A DNA stretch of 64,000 nt from Prauserella muralis (GTDB lineage Bacteria > Actinomycetota > Actinomycetes > Mycobacteriales > Pseudonocardiaceae). The notes under the pieces are model-generated. The model ran no database searches and had not been told where the DNA came from. It saw only the letters and a list, made by a program, of their open reading frames with translations. The first letter of the stretch is position 1. Every line of letters begins with the position of its first letter. A program made the translations under genes and the position numbers. The stretch lies in the NCBI RefSeq assembly GCF_003202285.1, contig NZ_MASW01000006.1, forward strand, positions 186,001 to 250,000, read 5' to 3'. Below, piece by piece: positions 16,877 through 25,830 of the stretch.

Positions 16877-18271
16877 TCAGGTGGGGGTGCAGGTCGGGGC
16901 GGGTTCCTCGGGGTCGCCGGTGAGGCTGCCGGTGAAGCCGAAGGTGGTGGCACCGCCTGCGGGCACGGTGACGTTCCAGTCGGCGCTGGTGACCGTCACC
17001 GTGGATCCGTCCCGGCTCACCTCGCCGTTCCACACGTTGTCGACGGTGTGCCCGCCGGGCAGCTCCCAGCTCACGGCCCACCCGGTGAGCGTGTCGTCGC
17101 CGTCGTTGCGCACGGTGACCTCCGCCTGGTAGCCGCCCGGCCAGGCGTTGGTCACCCGATACCGCGCCGAGCAGGCCAGGTCGGGCGCGCCCGCCGAGGA
17201 CGACGGCGCCACGGCGCCGGTCGACCGCTGCGGTCCGGGCTCCGACGACGAACCAGACGGCGGACTGGCCGTCTGGCCCGTGGTCCGCCCCGGCGTGATG
17301 AGCACGCCGAGCAGCACCCCGGCCGCCACCAGGACCGTGGCCACCCCGCCCAGCAGGACCGCGCGCCTGCCCGGACGGCGGGGCGGGCCACCGGCGCCGC
17401 CCGGCAGGAGCAACGTCGGATCCCGGGGTGGCGGTGGCAGCTCCGCGGGCCGCCCGGCGGCGACCGCCTCCAGCGCGTCGCGCGCCTGCTCCATCGTGGG
17501 CCGCTCCGAGCGCGCGGGCCGCAGCATCCCGGCCAGCACGCCGGTGAGCGCCCCGGAACGGCGGGGCGGGACCAGCTCCCCCGCGGCGATCCGCCGCAGC
17601 AACGCCACCGGGTGCTCCGCCTCGCCGCACGGCGGGGTGCCCTCGGTGGCCGCGTAGAGGGTGGCGCCGAGGGAGAAGACGTCCGAGGCGGGCCCGGCCT
17701 CGCCGCCCTCCGCGACCTCGGGCGAGACGTAGGCGGGCGTGCCCGCGAGCACGCCGTCCCCGGTCACCGTAGCCTCGCCCACGGCGCGGGAGATGCCGAA
17801 GTCGGCGATCTTGGCCGTGCCGTCGTCGGTGAGCAGCACGTTGCCCGGTTTGACGTCGCGGTGCACGATGCCCTCCGCGTGTGCGGCCGCCAGCGCCGAC
17901 GCGACCTGAGCGCCGATGGCGGCGACCTCGGCCACCGGCAGCGGGCCGCGCTCGGCGAGCACCGCGGAGAGGCTGCGCGAGGGCAGGAACTCCAGCACCA
18001 GGCACGGCGTGCCGTCGTGCTCCACCACGTCGTGCACGCTGATGGCCTGCGGATGCCGGAGCCGGGCCGCCACCCTGGCCTCGCGCATCGCGCGCTGCCG
18101 GGCCTCCTCCGTGGCCTGCTCACCGGCGCCAGGGTCGAGCCGCAGCCGCTTCACCGCGACCGTGCGGTCGAGCCGCTCGTCGCGCGCCCGCCAGACGACC
18201 CCCATGCCGCCCTGCCCCACGGGAGACAGGAGGCGGTAGCGTCCCGCGATCAGCTCACCCTCGTCGGTCAC
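16877..18271 (-). CDS. Serine/threonine protein kinase with C-terminal CBM2 domain
   Basis: A 464-residue transmembrane kinase. The kinase domain (residues 11-270) is complete: glycine loop VGQGGMG, Lys41 in VAVK, catalytic HRDVKPGN with Asp139, and DFG at 157-159. A basic stop-transfer region precedes one membrane helix (about 304-326). After a Ser/Pro linker, residues about 366-464 form a carbohydrate-binding module of family 2 (CSARYRVTNAWPGGYQAEV, conserved Trp residues). The module should lie outside the cell, so the kinase may sense cellulose, chitin or cell-wall glycans. It follows parA in the same direction by about 50 bp. Confidence 0.92.
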   Translation of the reverse strand: MTDEGELIAGRYRLLSPVGQGGMGVVWRARDERLDRTVAVKRLRLDPGAGEQATEEARQRAMREARVAARLRHPQAISVHDVVEHDGTPCLVLEFLPSRSLSAVLAERGPLPVAEVAAIGAQVASALAAAHAEGIVHRDVKPGNVLLTDDGTAKIADFGISRAVGEATVTGDGVLAGTPAYVSPEVAEGGEAGPASDVFSLGATLYAATEGTPPCGEAEHPVALLRRIAAGELVPPRRSGALTGVLAGMLRPARSERPTMEQARDALEAVAAGRPAELPPPPRDPTLLLPGGAGGPPRRPGRRAVLLGGVATVLVAAGVLLGVLITPGRTTGQTASPPSGSSSEPGPQRSTGAVAPSSSAGAPDLACSARYRVTNAWPGGYQAEVTVRNDGDDTLTGWAVSWELPGGHTVDNVWNGEVSRDGSTVTVTSADWNVTVPAGGATTFGFTGSLTGDPEEPAPTCTPT

Positions 18272-18322
18272 GACGACCCTCCGGTGCCGGTACGCCCCAC
18301 CCGGCGACCATTCTAGGGATTT

Positions 18323-19081
18323 TCAGGCGCCCGCGAGGCCCGCGAGCTCGGTCCACAGCGAGTGGTAGGCCCGCGTGGCGGGGCTGTCCGGCGCGTAGAC
18401 GGGCAGCGGGGCACGGTGCACCGCCATCTGCTCGACCTGCGACAGCGCCGGGACCGCGGTGGGGCTGATGCCGTCGCGCTCCCCGGGCAGGCTCGCGATG
18501 ATCTCCCGGTGCAGCGACTTGCGGCGGTCGGCCATCGAGAAGAAGGCGTGCAGCCGCGGCCTCCGCCCGTCGAAGCCGTCCACGAACTCGGCGAGCTGGT
18601 CGTACGTGCGCAGCGCGAGCACGGTGGGGATGATCGGCACCAGCACGACGTCGGAGGCGCGCAGCGCGTTCTCCGACACCAGCGACAGGCTCGGCGGCGT
18701 GTCGAGGAAGACCACGTCGTAGTCGTCGGCGAGCTCGCCCAGGAGTCGCCCCAGCGCCCGGGACGCCTTCGTCGAGCGGCCGTGCGCCCCGGCCAGGTCC
18801 AGGTCCAGGTTCCGGTACGTGACGTCGGCGGGAAGCAGGTCGAGTCCGGTGAAGTCGGTGGCCTTCAGCGCGGCGCCGATCGGCCGTTCGCGCCGCACGA
18901 GCCGCCCGCCGCCGCCCTTGACCCGCGGCTTCACCCGGAACAGGAACGTCGCGGCGCCCTGCGGGTCGAGGTCCCACAGCAGCGTGCGCCTGCCCTCGCG
19001 CGCGCTGAGGTAGGCGAGGTTCACCGCGGCGGTGGTCTTGCCGACGCCGCCCTTGACGTTGTAGGACGCGACGATCCTCAC
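18323..19081 (-). CDS. ParA/MinD-type ATPase
   Basis: A 252-residue protein with the deviant Walker A KGGVGKTT at residues 10-17, Walker A' WDLDPQGAAT and Walker B VVFLDTPPSL. It lacks an N-terminal DNA-binding domain, like small ParA proteins that position cargo other than chromosomes. No parB is adjacent. The GTG at 19081 overlaps the stop of the CYTH-CHAD gene, which hints that its partner is that protein: CHAD proteins can bind polyphosphate granules, and a ParA could distribute such granules. That link is inferred. Confidence 0.88.
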   Translation of the reverse strand: MRIVASYNVKGGVGKTTAAVNLAYLSAREGRRTLLWDLDPQGAATFLFRVKPRVKGGGGRLVRRERPIGAALKATDFTGLDLLPADVTYRNLDLDLAGAHGRSTKASRALGRLLGELADDYDVVFLDTPPSLSLVSENALRASDVVLVPIIPTVLALRTYDQLAEFVDGFDGRRPRLHAFFSMADRRKSLHREIIASLPGERDGISPTAVPALSQVEQMAVHRAPLPVYAPDSPATRAYHSLWTELAGLAGA

Positions 19082-20628
19082 GGCAGCAACGCCTCGCTGC
19101 GCACCTGGGTGTCCGGGCCGAGGAACCGCTCCAGCGCGGCGGTGAGATCGTGCCTGGCCTGCCGCTGGAGGGTGACGAACCGGGCCGACAGCTCGCCCAT
19201 CGCGAGCAGGGTCGCGGCGGGTGGCCTGCTGGGGTCCTCCTGCATCCGCTCGGCGAACACGCGCAGCGCGGCACTCTGCACCTCGCCGTCCTGGAAGTCG
19301 CCGAGGATGTCCTGCAGTTTCTTGAGGTCCTTCAGCGCGGCGCGGAACGCGGACTCGTCGCACAGCGGCTTGGCGAACTCCAGCAGGTAACGCAGCTCCT
19401 TGCAGCGTTTACGCAGGTCGTGCACATCCTCCGACGGCGAGTCCGGGGTGATCGCCTGCGCGCGGCGCGTCACCTTCTTGACCATCCGGCGCAGGCGGCC
19501 GGCCACGAGCTCCCTCGCCGCGAGCCCGCGTTCGCTGTCCTTTTCGGACTCTTCGCGCTCGGCGATTCCGGCGAGACCGGAACGCCAGCCGTCGAGCAGC
19601 CGGGTGAACCGCTGGCTGCGCAGTGCCCGGACGAGGGCTCGCCGAGCCTTCCGCCGCTCCCGGTCGAGGTGCTCGGCGAACGGCTCGAGGTCCTGCCGTT
19701 CGCCCGCCACGAGGCCCGCCGCCAGCTCCTCCAGTTCCAGCAGGTAGACGTCGAGGTCGCGGGTGGGCGTGGTGACGTCCCCCAGCCATTTGAAGCCGGG
19801 CGCGTGCCGCGCGACCAGCCGTTCCGGCAGCACGTCACCGGCCAGCTTGATCAGCGACCGGCTGCGCCGCACCGCGACGCGCAGGTCGTGCAGGAACTCG
19901 GTGTCGACGTCGTCGACCACACCGTCCACGTTGTCGACGATGGTGTCGGCGAAGCCCAGCAGCGCGGTGGCCACGGCGACGTCGGCGGGCATGTCCGCGC
20001 TGATCGCGGGCCGTGCGATGGCCTCGGCGGTGCTGCCGACGGCGGCGAGCAGCGCCTGGTAGAGCGTGTCCTCGGCGGGCTCGAAGCCCTCGCTGTCCCG
20101 CAGTGCCCGGGTCACGCGCTCGGCGTCGCGCCGGTAGCCGAGCAGCGGCCGCACGGTGACCCGCACGAGCGGCTCCGTCCGCACCGGCTCGCTGCCGGTG
20201 AGCTCCGCCCAGTCCAGGCGCACGACGATCTTGCCGTCCTCGTTGAGCACGGCGGCCTCGCGGGTCACCAGCCTGCCCTTGGCCACGGGGGCGACGGCCC
20301 GGACCCACATCGCGTCGGCGAGGCCGTCGCGCAGCTCGCCGTCCGGCAGGTGCTCGATCCGCGCAGGCCACGCGACCGGTGAGGGCAGGGTGGCCGACAC
20401 GGCGTCGCCGGTGCCGTCCAGGCGGAGCGTGCCCGCCTCGGACGTTGCGCGCTCGTGCCGCAGCACCAGTCCCTTGCGGCGCAGCCGCCAGTCCACTGTG
20501 TCCAGATAGGTCACGGTGCGGGTCGTGGCCTGTCCTGCCGAGAGCGTGTAGCGCGTGCCTGCGGCGGGGTTCAGCGCGCCGAGCACCGCCTGTACCTCAC
20601 CGCGGGTCGGCTGCCCTGTCCAGAGCAT
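19078..20628 (-). CDS. CYTH-CHAD domain protein
   Basis: A 516-residue protein. The N-terminal half has the CYTH/triphosphate-tunnel pattern (TRTVTYLDTVDWRLRRKGLVLRHE becomes visible near residue 35, though the usual N-terminal ExExK is not obvious). The C-terminal half (about 225-510) is a helical CHAD domain with histidine/arginine patches (FLHDLRVAVRRSRSLIK, VHDLRKRCKELRYLLE) that bind polyphosphate in known members. I chose the ATG at 20628; a GTG at 20656 is an alternative. A TATACT -10 lies at 20700-20705 upstream. It is the first gene of the CHAD-parA-kinase run. Confidence 0.85.
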   Translation of the reverse strand: MLWTGQPTRGEVQAVLGALNPAAGTRYTLSAGQATTRTVTYLDTVDWRLRRKGLVLRHERATSEAGTLRLDGTGDAVSATLPSPVAWPARIEHLPDGELRDGLADAMWVRAVAPVAKGRLVTREAAVLNEDGKIVVRLDWAELTGSEPVRTEPLVRVTVRPLLGYRRDAERVTRALRDSEGFEPAEDTLYQALLAAVGSTAEAIARPAISADMPADVAVATALLGFADTIVDNVDGVVDDVDTEFLHDLRVAVRRSRSLIKLAGDVLPERLVARHAPGFKWLGDVTTPTRDLDVYLLELEELAAGLVAGERQDLEPFAEHLDRERRKARRALVRALRSQRFTRLLDGWRSGLAGIAEREESEKDSERGLAARELVAGRLRRMVKKVTRRAQAITPDSPSEDVHDLRKRCKELRYLLEFAKPLCDESAFRAALKDLKKLQDILGDFQDGEVQSAALRVFAERMQEDPSRPPAATLLAMGELSARFVTLQRQARHDLTAALERFLGPDTQVRSEALLP

Positions 20629-20699
20629 GGTCAACGAGGGCGCTTGGCGTGGCACGGTGGCGAGATCCCCAGACGTCGGCGAGGGCAAGGGCGCCGCCG

Positions 20700-20705
20700 A
20701 GTATA
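20700..20705 (-). promoter_or_regulatory. Putative -10 element for CYTH-CHAD operon
   Basis: Minus-strand TATACT is a near-consensus -10 in an otherwise GC-rich region, 72 bp before the proposed ATG. No convincing -35 is seen 16-19 bp upstream, so it may be an extended or activator-dependent promoter. The interval 20706-20887 also holds the promoter of the aldo/keto reductase, where I see no clear motif. Confidence 0.4.
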
Positions 20706-20887
20706 GTTCACCGGCCGAACATCGGAGTTCACCTTCCGGTGACCTCGCCGTGATCTTTTCCGCACGCTCCCCCGGCCGAGGGATGCGGCCGTCCGGCCGC
20801 CACCGCTGGTACAACGGACGGAGCGTACGGAGGAGGTCGTAGGCCCGCACGGCCGAGACGGCCACGGGCCCGGAAGGAAGAGGGCGG

Positions 20888-21721
20888 ATGACCGGCATTC
20901 CCACGATCACCCTGAACAACGGCGTCGAGATGCCGCAGGTCGGCTTCGGCGTGTTCCAGGTGCCCACGGACGAGACGGCCGCCGCGGTGGACGCGGCGCT
21001 CCAGGCCGGGTACCGCAGCATCGACACCGCCGCCGCCTATCGCAACGAGGCCGGCGTCGGCCAGGCGATCGCGCGGTCGGGCCTGGCCCGCGACGAGCTG
21101 TTCGTCACCACCAAGCTGTGGAACGCCAGCCATGGCTACGACGAGACCCTGCGCGCCTTCGACGCCAGCCTCGGCGAGCTCGGCCTGGACCACGTGGACC
21201 TGTACCTGATCCACTGGCCCGTTCCGGAGTACGACCGCTATGTCGACACGTGGCGCGCGTTCGAGAAGATCTACGCCGACGGGCGGGCCAGGGCGATCGG
21301 CGTGTCGAACTTCCAGCCGCACCACCTCGAGCGCCTTGCCCGCGAGAGCGACCTGGTGCCCGCGGTGAACCAGATCGAGCTGCACCCCTATCTGCAGCAG
21401 GAGCAGGCGCGCGCCTACCACGCCGAGCACGGCATCGTCACCGAGGCGTGGAGCCCGCTGGCCAAGGGTGGCGACCTGCTCGCCGACCCGGCGGTGACCG
21501 CCGTGGCCGGCAAGCACGGCCGGACGCCCGCCCAGGTGGTGCTGCGCTGGCACCTCGAACTCGGCAACGTGGTCATCCCGAAGTCGGTGACGCCGTCGCG
21601 GATGCGCGAGAACCTCGACCTGTTCGGCTTCTCGCTCGACGGCGACGACCTGGCCAGGCTGGCTCCGCTGGAGCGCGGCGAGCGCACGGGCCCGGACCCG
21701 GACACCTTCAACGCCCGCTGA
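20888..21721 (+). CDS. Aldo/keto reductase (2,5-diketo-gluconate reductase-like)
   Basis: A 277-residue (beta/alpha)8 NADPH-dependent reductase. The catalytic tetrad is visible: Asp in GYRSIDTAAAYRNE, Tyr in that same motif, Lys in FVTTKLWN and His in YLIHWPVPEYD. The C-terminal NADPH-binding motif is VIPKSVTPSRMRENLDLF. It starts at an ATG preceded by GGAAGGAAG. It stands alone between the CHAD gene (divergent) and the siderophore-binding protein (convergent). The substrate is unknown. Confidence 0.92.
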   Translation: MTGIPTITLNNGVEMPQVGFGVFQVPTDETAAAVDAALQAGYRSIDTAAAYRNEAGVGQAIARSGLARDELFVTTKLWNASHGYDETLRAFDASLGELGLDHVDLYLIHWPVPEYDRYVDTWRAFEKIYADGRARAIGVSNFQPHHLERLARESDLVPAVNQIELHPYLQQEQARAYHAEHGIVTEAWSPLAKGGDLLADPAVTAVAGKHGRTPAQVVLRWHLELGNVVIPKSVTPSRMRENLDLFGFSLDGDDLARLAPLERGERTGPDPDTFNAR

Positions 21722-21743
21722 ACCGGGCCGGGCCCGCCTCGGC

Positions 21744-22745
21744 TCAGGCGTTCGGGTCCACGCCGAACTGCCTGGCGATGTCGTCGAGCATGGCGTGGGC
21801 GCCCTGCAGGCTCACCGAGGTGTACCACGTGTTGTCGTCCACCTCGGCGATCTTGCCCGCGAGCGTGCCCCACAGCGGGTTCGACTGGAACTTCGCCTTG
21901 GGGTCCTCCGCCTCCTGGGTGGAGTCGACGTAGCTCGAGACGTAGATCCGGTCGGCGTCGAGCTTGCCGATGTCCTCCTGGCTGAGGTCGGTGGCGATGG
22001 AATCCTTGGCGTCCGGCTGGCCCTGCGGGCTCGCGAGTCCGACGTCGGACATGACGATGCCGGGGAAGGACTGGTCGCTGTAGAGCCGGACGGTGGGCTC
22101 GCCCTCGACGAAGCGCACCAGCGAGTACGTCGGGGTGCGGCCGAGCTTGGCCTTGATCGCCTCGCCGATCGAGCGGGCCCGTTCCTCGTACGCGCCGATC
22201 TTGCGCTCGGCCAACTGCTCCTTCCCGAGCGCCTTGGCAAGCAGCCGGATGTTGTCCTTCCAGGTGGCGCCCGTGGTCTCGCTGAACACCGTGGGTGCCA
22301 CATTGGACAGCTCGTCGTAGAGCTCCTCGTGCCGGATCTTGGCCGACACGATCAGGTCCGGCGCGATGTCGTAGAGCTGCTCGACGTCGGGGCTGGACAG
22401 CTCACCGATGACCTTGGCCTGCCGTCCATAGCGGGCGTCGTCGCCGAGGTAGCCGGGAAGCTGCTCGTAGGACGGGTACTTGGTGTAGGCGACGACCTCG
22501 GTCTCCAGTGCCAGCGCGGCGTCGACGTAGCTGGAGTCCAGTGCCGCCACCGTGCGCGGCTTGTTCTCGATCGTCGTCTCGCCCATGGCATGGCCGATGG
22601 TGCGGGGATACCCGCCCTGCTCGGCGGCGTTGCCCGCGCCCGACTCTGCCGGCTCCTCGTTGGACGGCGAGCACGCGGTCAGTGCGAGGCCCGCGACGCC
22701 CACGGCGACGAGGGCGGTACGCCACGTACGGGACAGGCGGATCAT
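21744..22745 (-). CDS. Iron-siderophore ABC importer, substrate-binding lipoprotein
   Basis: A 333-residue FecB/FhuD-type protein with a lipoprotein signal ending LTAC (Cys about residue 25). The mature domain has the class III binding-protein pattern (RTVAALDSSYVDAALALETEVVAYTKYP; YDIAPDLIVSAK). It is transcribed away from the two permease genes, sharing an intergenic region with an iron box. It should capture a ferric siderophore at the outer face of the membrane. No siderophore biosynthesis genes are in the window, so a xenosiderophore or unlinked pathway is likely. Confidence 0.92.
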   Translation of the reverse strand: MIRLSRTWRTALVAVGVAGLALTACSPSNEEPAESGAGNAAEQGGYPRTIGHAMGETTIENKPRTVAALDSSYVDAALALETEVVAYTKYPSYEQLPGYLGDDARYGRQAKVIGELSSPDVEQLYDIAPDLIVSAKIRHEELYDELSNVAPTVFSETTGATWKDNIRLLAKALGKEQLAERKIGAYEERARSIGEAIKAKLGRTPTYSLVRFVEGEPTVRLYSDQSFPGIVMSDVGLASPQGQPDAKDSIATDLSQEDIGKLDADRIYVSSYVDSTQEAEDPKAKFQSNPLWGTLAGKIAEVDDNTWYTSVSLQGAHAMLDDIARQFGVDPNA

Positions 22746-22763
22746 AAGTCACCTTCACATTCG

Positions 22764-22779
22764 GTTAGGCTTTCCTAAC
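22764..22779. promoter_or_regulatory. DtxR/IdeR-type iron box
   Basis: GTTAGGCTTTCCTAAC has perfect 6-bp arms (GTTAGG/CCTAAC), the inner part of the DtxR/IdeR consensus TTAGGTTAGSCTAACCTAA. It lies 19 bp from the start of the siderophore-binding gene and 71 bp before the first permease, so one site probably represses both directions when iron is plentiful. Confidence 0.75.
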
Positions 22780-22849
22780 GGCCACTGGACGATAAAGGAC
22801 ACCGCCGCCTCGGCAAAGTCTTCGTAATGTGGATGACAGGAGCGGGTAC

Positions 22850-23899
22850 ATGGCAGGGAGCCTCACGGCGCGGACGGACACCGCCCGCGACCGTGCGGGT
22901 GCCCGCTCCCGCAGGCGGCGCCTGCTCGTACTCGCCGCGCTCGGCGCCGCGCTGCTGGTGATGGCCGCGCTGAGCATCGCCTACGGTGCCCATCCGGTTC
23001 CGCTCGGTTCCGTCTGGCGGGCGCTCACGCAGCCCACCGGCAGCGAGGACGACATCATCGTGCGCTCACTGCGGGGCCCCCGGACGCTGATCGGCGTGCT
23101 GGCCGGGATCGCGCTCGGCGTGGGCGGCGCGCTGATGCAGGGCCACACGCGCAACCCGATCGCCGACCCGGGCCTGCTCGGCGTCAACCAGGGCGCGGCG
23201 TTCGCCATCGTGGTCGGTGTCGTCGTGTTCGAGGTCACCGGCCTGCACGGCTTCATCTGGTTCGGCTTCGCGGGAGCGCTGGTGGCGGCCGTCGTGGTGT
23301 TCCTGCTCGGCGCGGTCGGCGGCCGGGGTTCGACTCCGGTGACGCTCGCGCTGGCGGGTGCCGCCGTGAGCGCCCTGCTGTACGGGCTGATCTCGGCCGT
23401 CGTGCTCGCCGACCGGCAGGGCATGGAGGCATACCGGTTCTGGCACGTCGGCTCCATCGCGGGCCGCGACTTCACCGTGGCGGGCCAGATCGCCCCGTTC
23501 GTGGTGGTGGGACTGCTGCTCGCGCTGGCGAACACTCCGGGCCTGAACACGCTCGCGCTCGGCGACGACATGGCGACCGCGCTCGGCCGCGACGTCCGTC
23601 GCACCCGTGTGCTCGGGGTCCTCGCGATCACCCTGCTCGTCGGTGCCGCGGTGTCGGCGTGCGGGCCGATCGCCTTCGTCGGGCTGATCGTGCCGCACGT
23701 CGCCCGCGCACTCGCCGGGCCGGACTACCGCTGGCTGGTGCCGTTCGCCGGGCTGATCGGCGCCGTCCTCGTGCTCGCCGCCGACGTGCTGGGCAGGCTT
23801 GTCTCCGGCGACCGGCTGGAGGTGGGCATCATGCTCGCCGTCGTCGGCGCGCCCGTGTTCATCCACCTGGTGCGCAGGAAAGGGCTGGCCCGGATATGA
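22850..23899 (+). CDS. Iron-siderophore ABC importer permease (FecCD family), subunit 1
   Basis: A 349-residue permease with about nine or ten membrane helices. FecCD signatures include RGPRTLIGVLAGIALGVGGALMQGHTRNPIADPGLLGVNQGAA near residue 70-110 (each part typical) and the C-terminal GPIAFVGLIVPHVARAL. The ATG at 22850 has AGGAG nine bases upstream; a GTG at 22829 is less likely. It overlaps the second permease by four bases (ATGA). Confidence 0.92.
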   Translation: MAGSLTARTDTARDRAGARSRRRRLLVLAALGAALLVMAALSIAYGAHPVPLGSVWRALTQPTGSEDDIIVRSLRGPRTLIGVLAGIALGVGGALMQGHTRNPIADPGLLGVNQGAAFAIVVGVVVFEVTGLHGFIWFGFAGALVAAVVVFLLGAVGGRGSTPVTLALAGAAVSALLYGLISAVVLADRQGMEAYRFWHVGSIAGRDFTVAGQIAPFVVVGLLLALANTPGLNTLALGDDMATALGRDVRRTRVLGVLAITLLVGAAVSACGPIAFVGLIVPHVARALAGPDYRWLVPFAGLIGAVLVLAADVLGRLVSGDRLEVGIMLAVVGAPVFIHLVRRKGLARI

Positions 23900-24975
23900 G
23901 CGCCGTGCGCGAGACCCGCTCGGTGCCGGGCCGCAGGGTGCTGCGGGCGGGGCCGGTGGCGTGGACGTTCCGCCCGAGGACCGTGCTCGTGCCCGCGGTG
24001 GGCGCGGTCTTGCTCCTGCTGGTCGCCGCCGTCAACATCGGCCAGGGCAGTTCGCACATCGAGGTACTCGACGTGCTGCGCACGCTGTTCGGCGGCGGCG
24101 ACCGCAGGGAGAACGGCATCATCTTCGACCTGCGGCTGCCGCGCACGCTCGCCGGCGTGCTGGTGGGCGCGGCGTTCGGCCTGGCAGGAGCGGTGTTCCA
24201 GACGATCGCGCGCAACCCGCTGGCCAGCCCGGACATCCTGGGCGTCACGTGGGGCGCGGGCGTCGGCGCGGTGGGCATGATCGTCCTCGGGGGCACCCGC
24301 GGCCAGGTCAGCGGTGCTGTGGCCGAGTTCGGTATCCCGCTCGCGGCGCTTGGCTGCGGCGTGCTGGCCGGGCTGCTGCTGTACGCACTGTCGTGGCGCA
24401 GCGGCATCGACGGCTACCGGATGGTGCTGGTGGGCATCGGCCTGTCGGCCATCGGCTACAACGTCGTGTACTGGCTGCTGACCGTCGGCGACGTGGACGA
24501 CGCCACGCGTGCGACCACGTGGCTCGTCGGCAACCTCGCCGATGTCGGCTGGGAATCGGTGACGCCGGTCGCCATCGCGCTGGCCGTACTCGTGCCGGCG
24601 ACGCTGATCTACGCACACACACTGGGCGGGCTGCAGTTCGGCGACGACACCGCCAGGGGCCTCGGCATCCGTGTCGACGCGGCCCGCGGCGGGTTGCTGC
24701 TGCTCGCGGCGGCACTGGCTGCCGTGGCAACCGCCGCGGCGGGACCCATCACGTTCGTCGCGCTGGCGACCCCGCAGATCGCGCTCCGGCTGGCTCGCAC
24801 GCCGCAGCCGCCGCTAGCGGGCTCGCTCGTGCTGGGCGCACTGCTGACGGTGAGCGCGGACCTCGCGGTGCGGCTGGCGGCGCCGAACCTGCCGGTGGGT
24901 GTGCTGACGGCGATCCTCGGCGCGCCCTATCTGATCTACCTGTTCGTCCGATCGAGGCAGAGGACGCGCGCATGA
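23896..24975 (+). CDS. Iron-siderophore ABC importer permease (FecCD family), subunit 2
   Basis: A 359-residue permease, partner of the preceding one. The conserved LRLPRTLAGVLVGAAFGLAG, QTIARNPLASPDILGVT and GPITFVALATPQIALRL motifs are all present. The N-terminus carries about 30 extra polar residues before the first helix (VLVPAVGAVLLLLVAAV). It starts inside the stop of subunit 1 and lies 25 bp before the ATPase gene. Confidence 0.92.
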   Translation: MSAVRETRSVPGRRVLRAGPVAWTFRPRTVLVPAVGAVLLLLVAAVNIGQGSSHIEVLDVLRTLFGGGDRRENGIIFDLRLPRTLAGVLVGAAFGLAGAVFQTIARNPLASPDILGVTWGAGVGAVGMIVLGGTRGQVSGAVAEFGIPLAALGCGVLAGLLLYALSWRSGIDGYRMVLVGIGLSAIGYNVVYWLLTVGDVDDATRATTWLVGNLADVGWESVTPVAIALAVLVPATLIYAHTLGGLQFGDDTARGLGIRVDAARGGLLLLAAALAAVATAAAGPITFVALATPQIALRLARTPQPPLAGSLVLGALLTVSADLAVRLAAPNLPVGVLTAILGAPYLIYLFVRSRQRTRA

Positions 24976-25000
24976 ACGGAGAGCGGAAAGGGGCGCGCGC

Positions 25001-25807
25001 ATGAACGGCGCACGGTTGCGGGCCGAGCAGGTCCGCCTCGGGTACGGCGAGCGCGTCGTCGTCACTGGGCTGGACCTCGACGTCGTCGACGGCTCCATCA
25101 CGGTCGTGATCGGGCCCAACGGCTGCGGCAAGTCGACACTGCTGCGGGCGCTCGGCAGGCTGCTGCGGCCGAGGTCGGGCGCGGTACTGCTCGACGGCAA
25201 GCGCATCGACCGGCAGCCGACGAGGGAGGTCGCGAAGGTCGTCGGCCTGCTGCCGCAGTCGCCGAGCGCACCGGAGGGGCTGACCGTGGCCGACCTCGTC
25301 GCCCGCGGCAGGCACCCGCACCAGAGCTGGTACCGGCAGTGGTCCGGCGGCGACGACGAGGCCGTGGCCCGCGCGCTCGCGGTCACCGGCATGGAGGTCC
25401 ACGCCGAGCGGCTGGTGGACGAACTGTCCGGCGGGCAGCGCCAGCGTGCGTGGATCTCGATGACGCTCGCCCAGGACACGTCGCTGCTTCTGCTCGACGA
25501 GCCGATCACCTACCTCGACCTGGCCCACCAGGTGGACGTGCTCGACCTCGTGCGCAGGTTGCACACCGAACGCGGCACCACCGTGGTGATGGTGTTGCAC
25601 GACCTGAACCTGGCCGCCCGCTACGCCGACACGCTGGTCGCCATGCGCGACGGCCGCATCGTGGCCCAGGGCGCGCCCGGCGAGGTGCTGTCCGAGCAGC
25701 TGCTCTCGGAGGTGTTCGACCTCGACGCCAAGGTGCTGCCCGATCCGGTCGCCGGGACGCCGCTGGTGGTACCCGTCAGCGCGCACCTGCGCCCCGACCA
25801 CGGCTGA
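25001..25807 (+). CDS. Iron-siderophore ABC importer ATPase (FepC/FecE type)
   Basis: A 268-residue ATPase. Walker A is GPNGCGKST near residue 38, the signature is LSGGQRQRAW, Walker B is LLLLDEPITYLD and the H-loop is LHDLNLAARYAD. ITYLDLAHQVDVL is the usual FepC variant downstream of Walker B. It is the last gene of the permease-permease-ATPase operon and ends 23 bp from the convergent ANTAR gene. Confidence 0.94.
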   Translation: MNGARLRAEQVRLGYGERVVVTGLDLDVVDGSITVVIGPNGCGKSTLLRALGRLLRPRSGAVLLDGKRIDRQPTREVAKVVGLLPQSPSAPEGLTVADLVARGRHPHQSWYRQWSGGDDEAVARALAVTGMEVHAERLVDELSGGQRQRAWISMTLAQDTSLLLLDEPITYLDLAHQVDVLDLVRRLHTERGTTVVMVLHDLNLAARYADTLVAMRDGRIVAQGAPGEVLSEQLLSEVFDLDAKVLPDPVAGTPLVVPVSAHLRPDHG

Positions 25808-25830
25808 GCGACTGCCGCCGCGCGGCGGCC

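Noticed and set aside
5208-17132. Other long plus-strand open frames, for example 13485-17132 and 5208-6119
   Set aside because: They mirror the dehydrogenase, peptidase and ABC genes on the minus strand, have no plausible start signals and no recognisable motifs.
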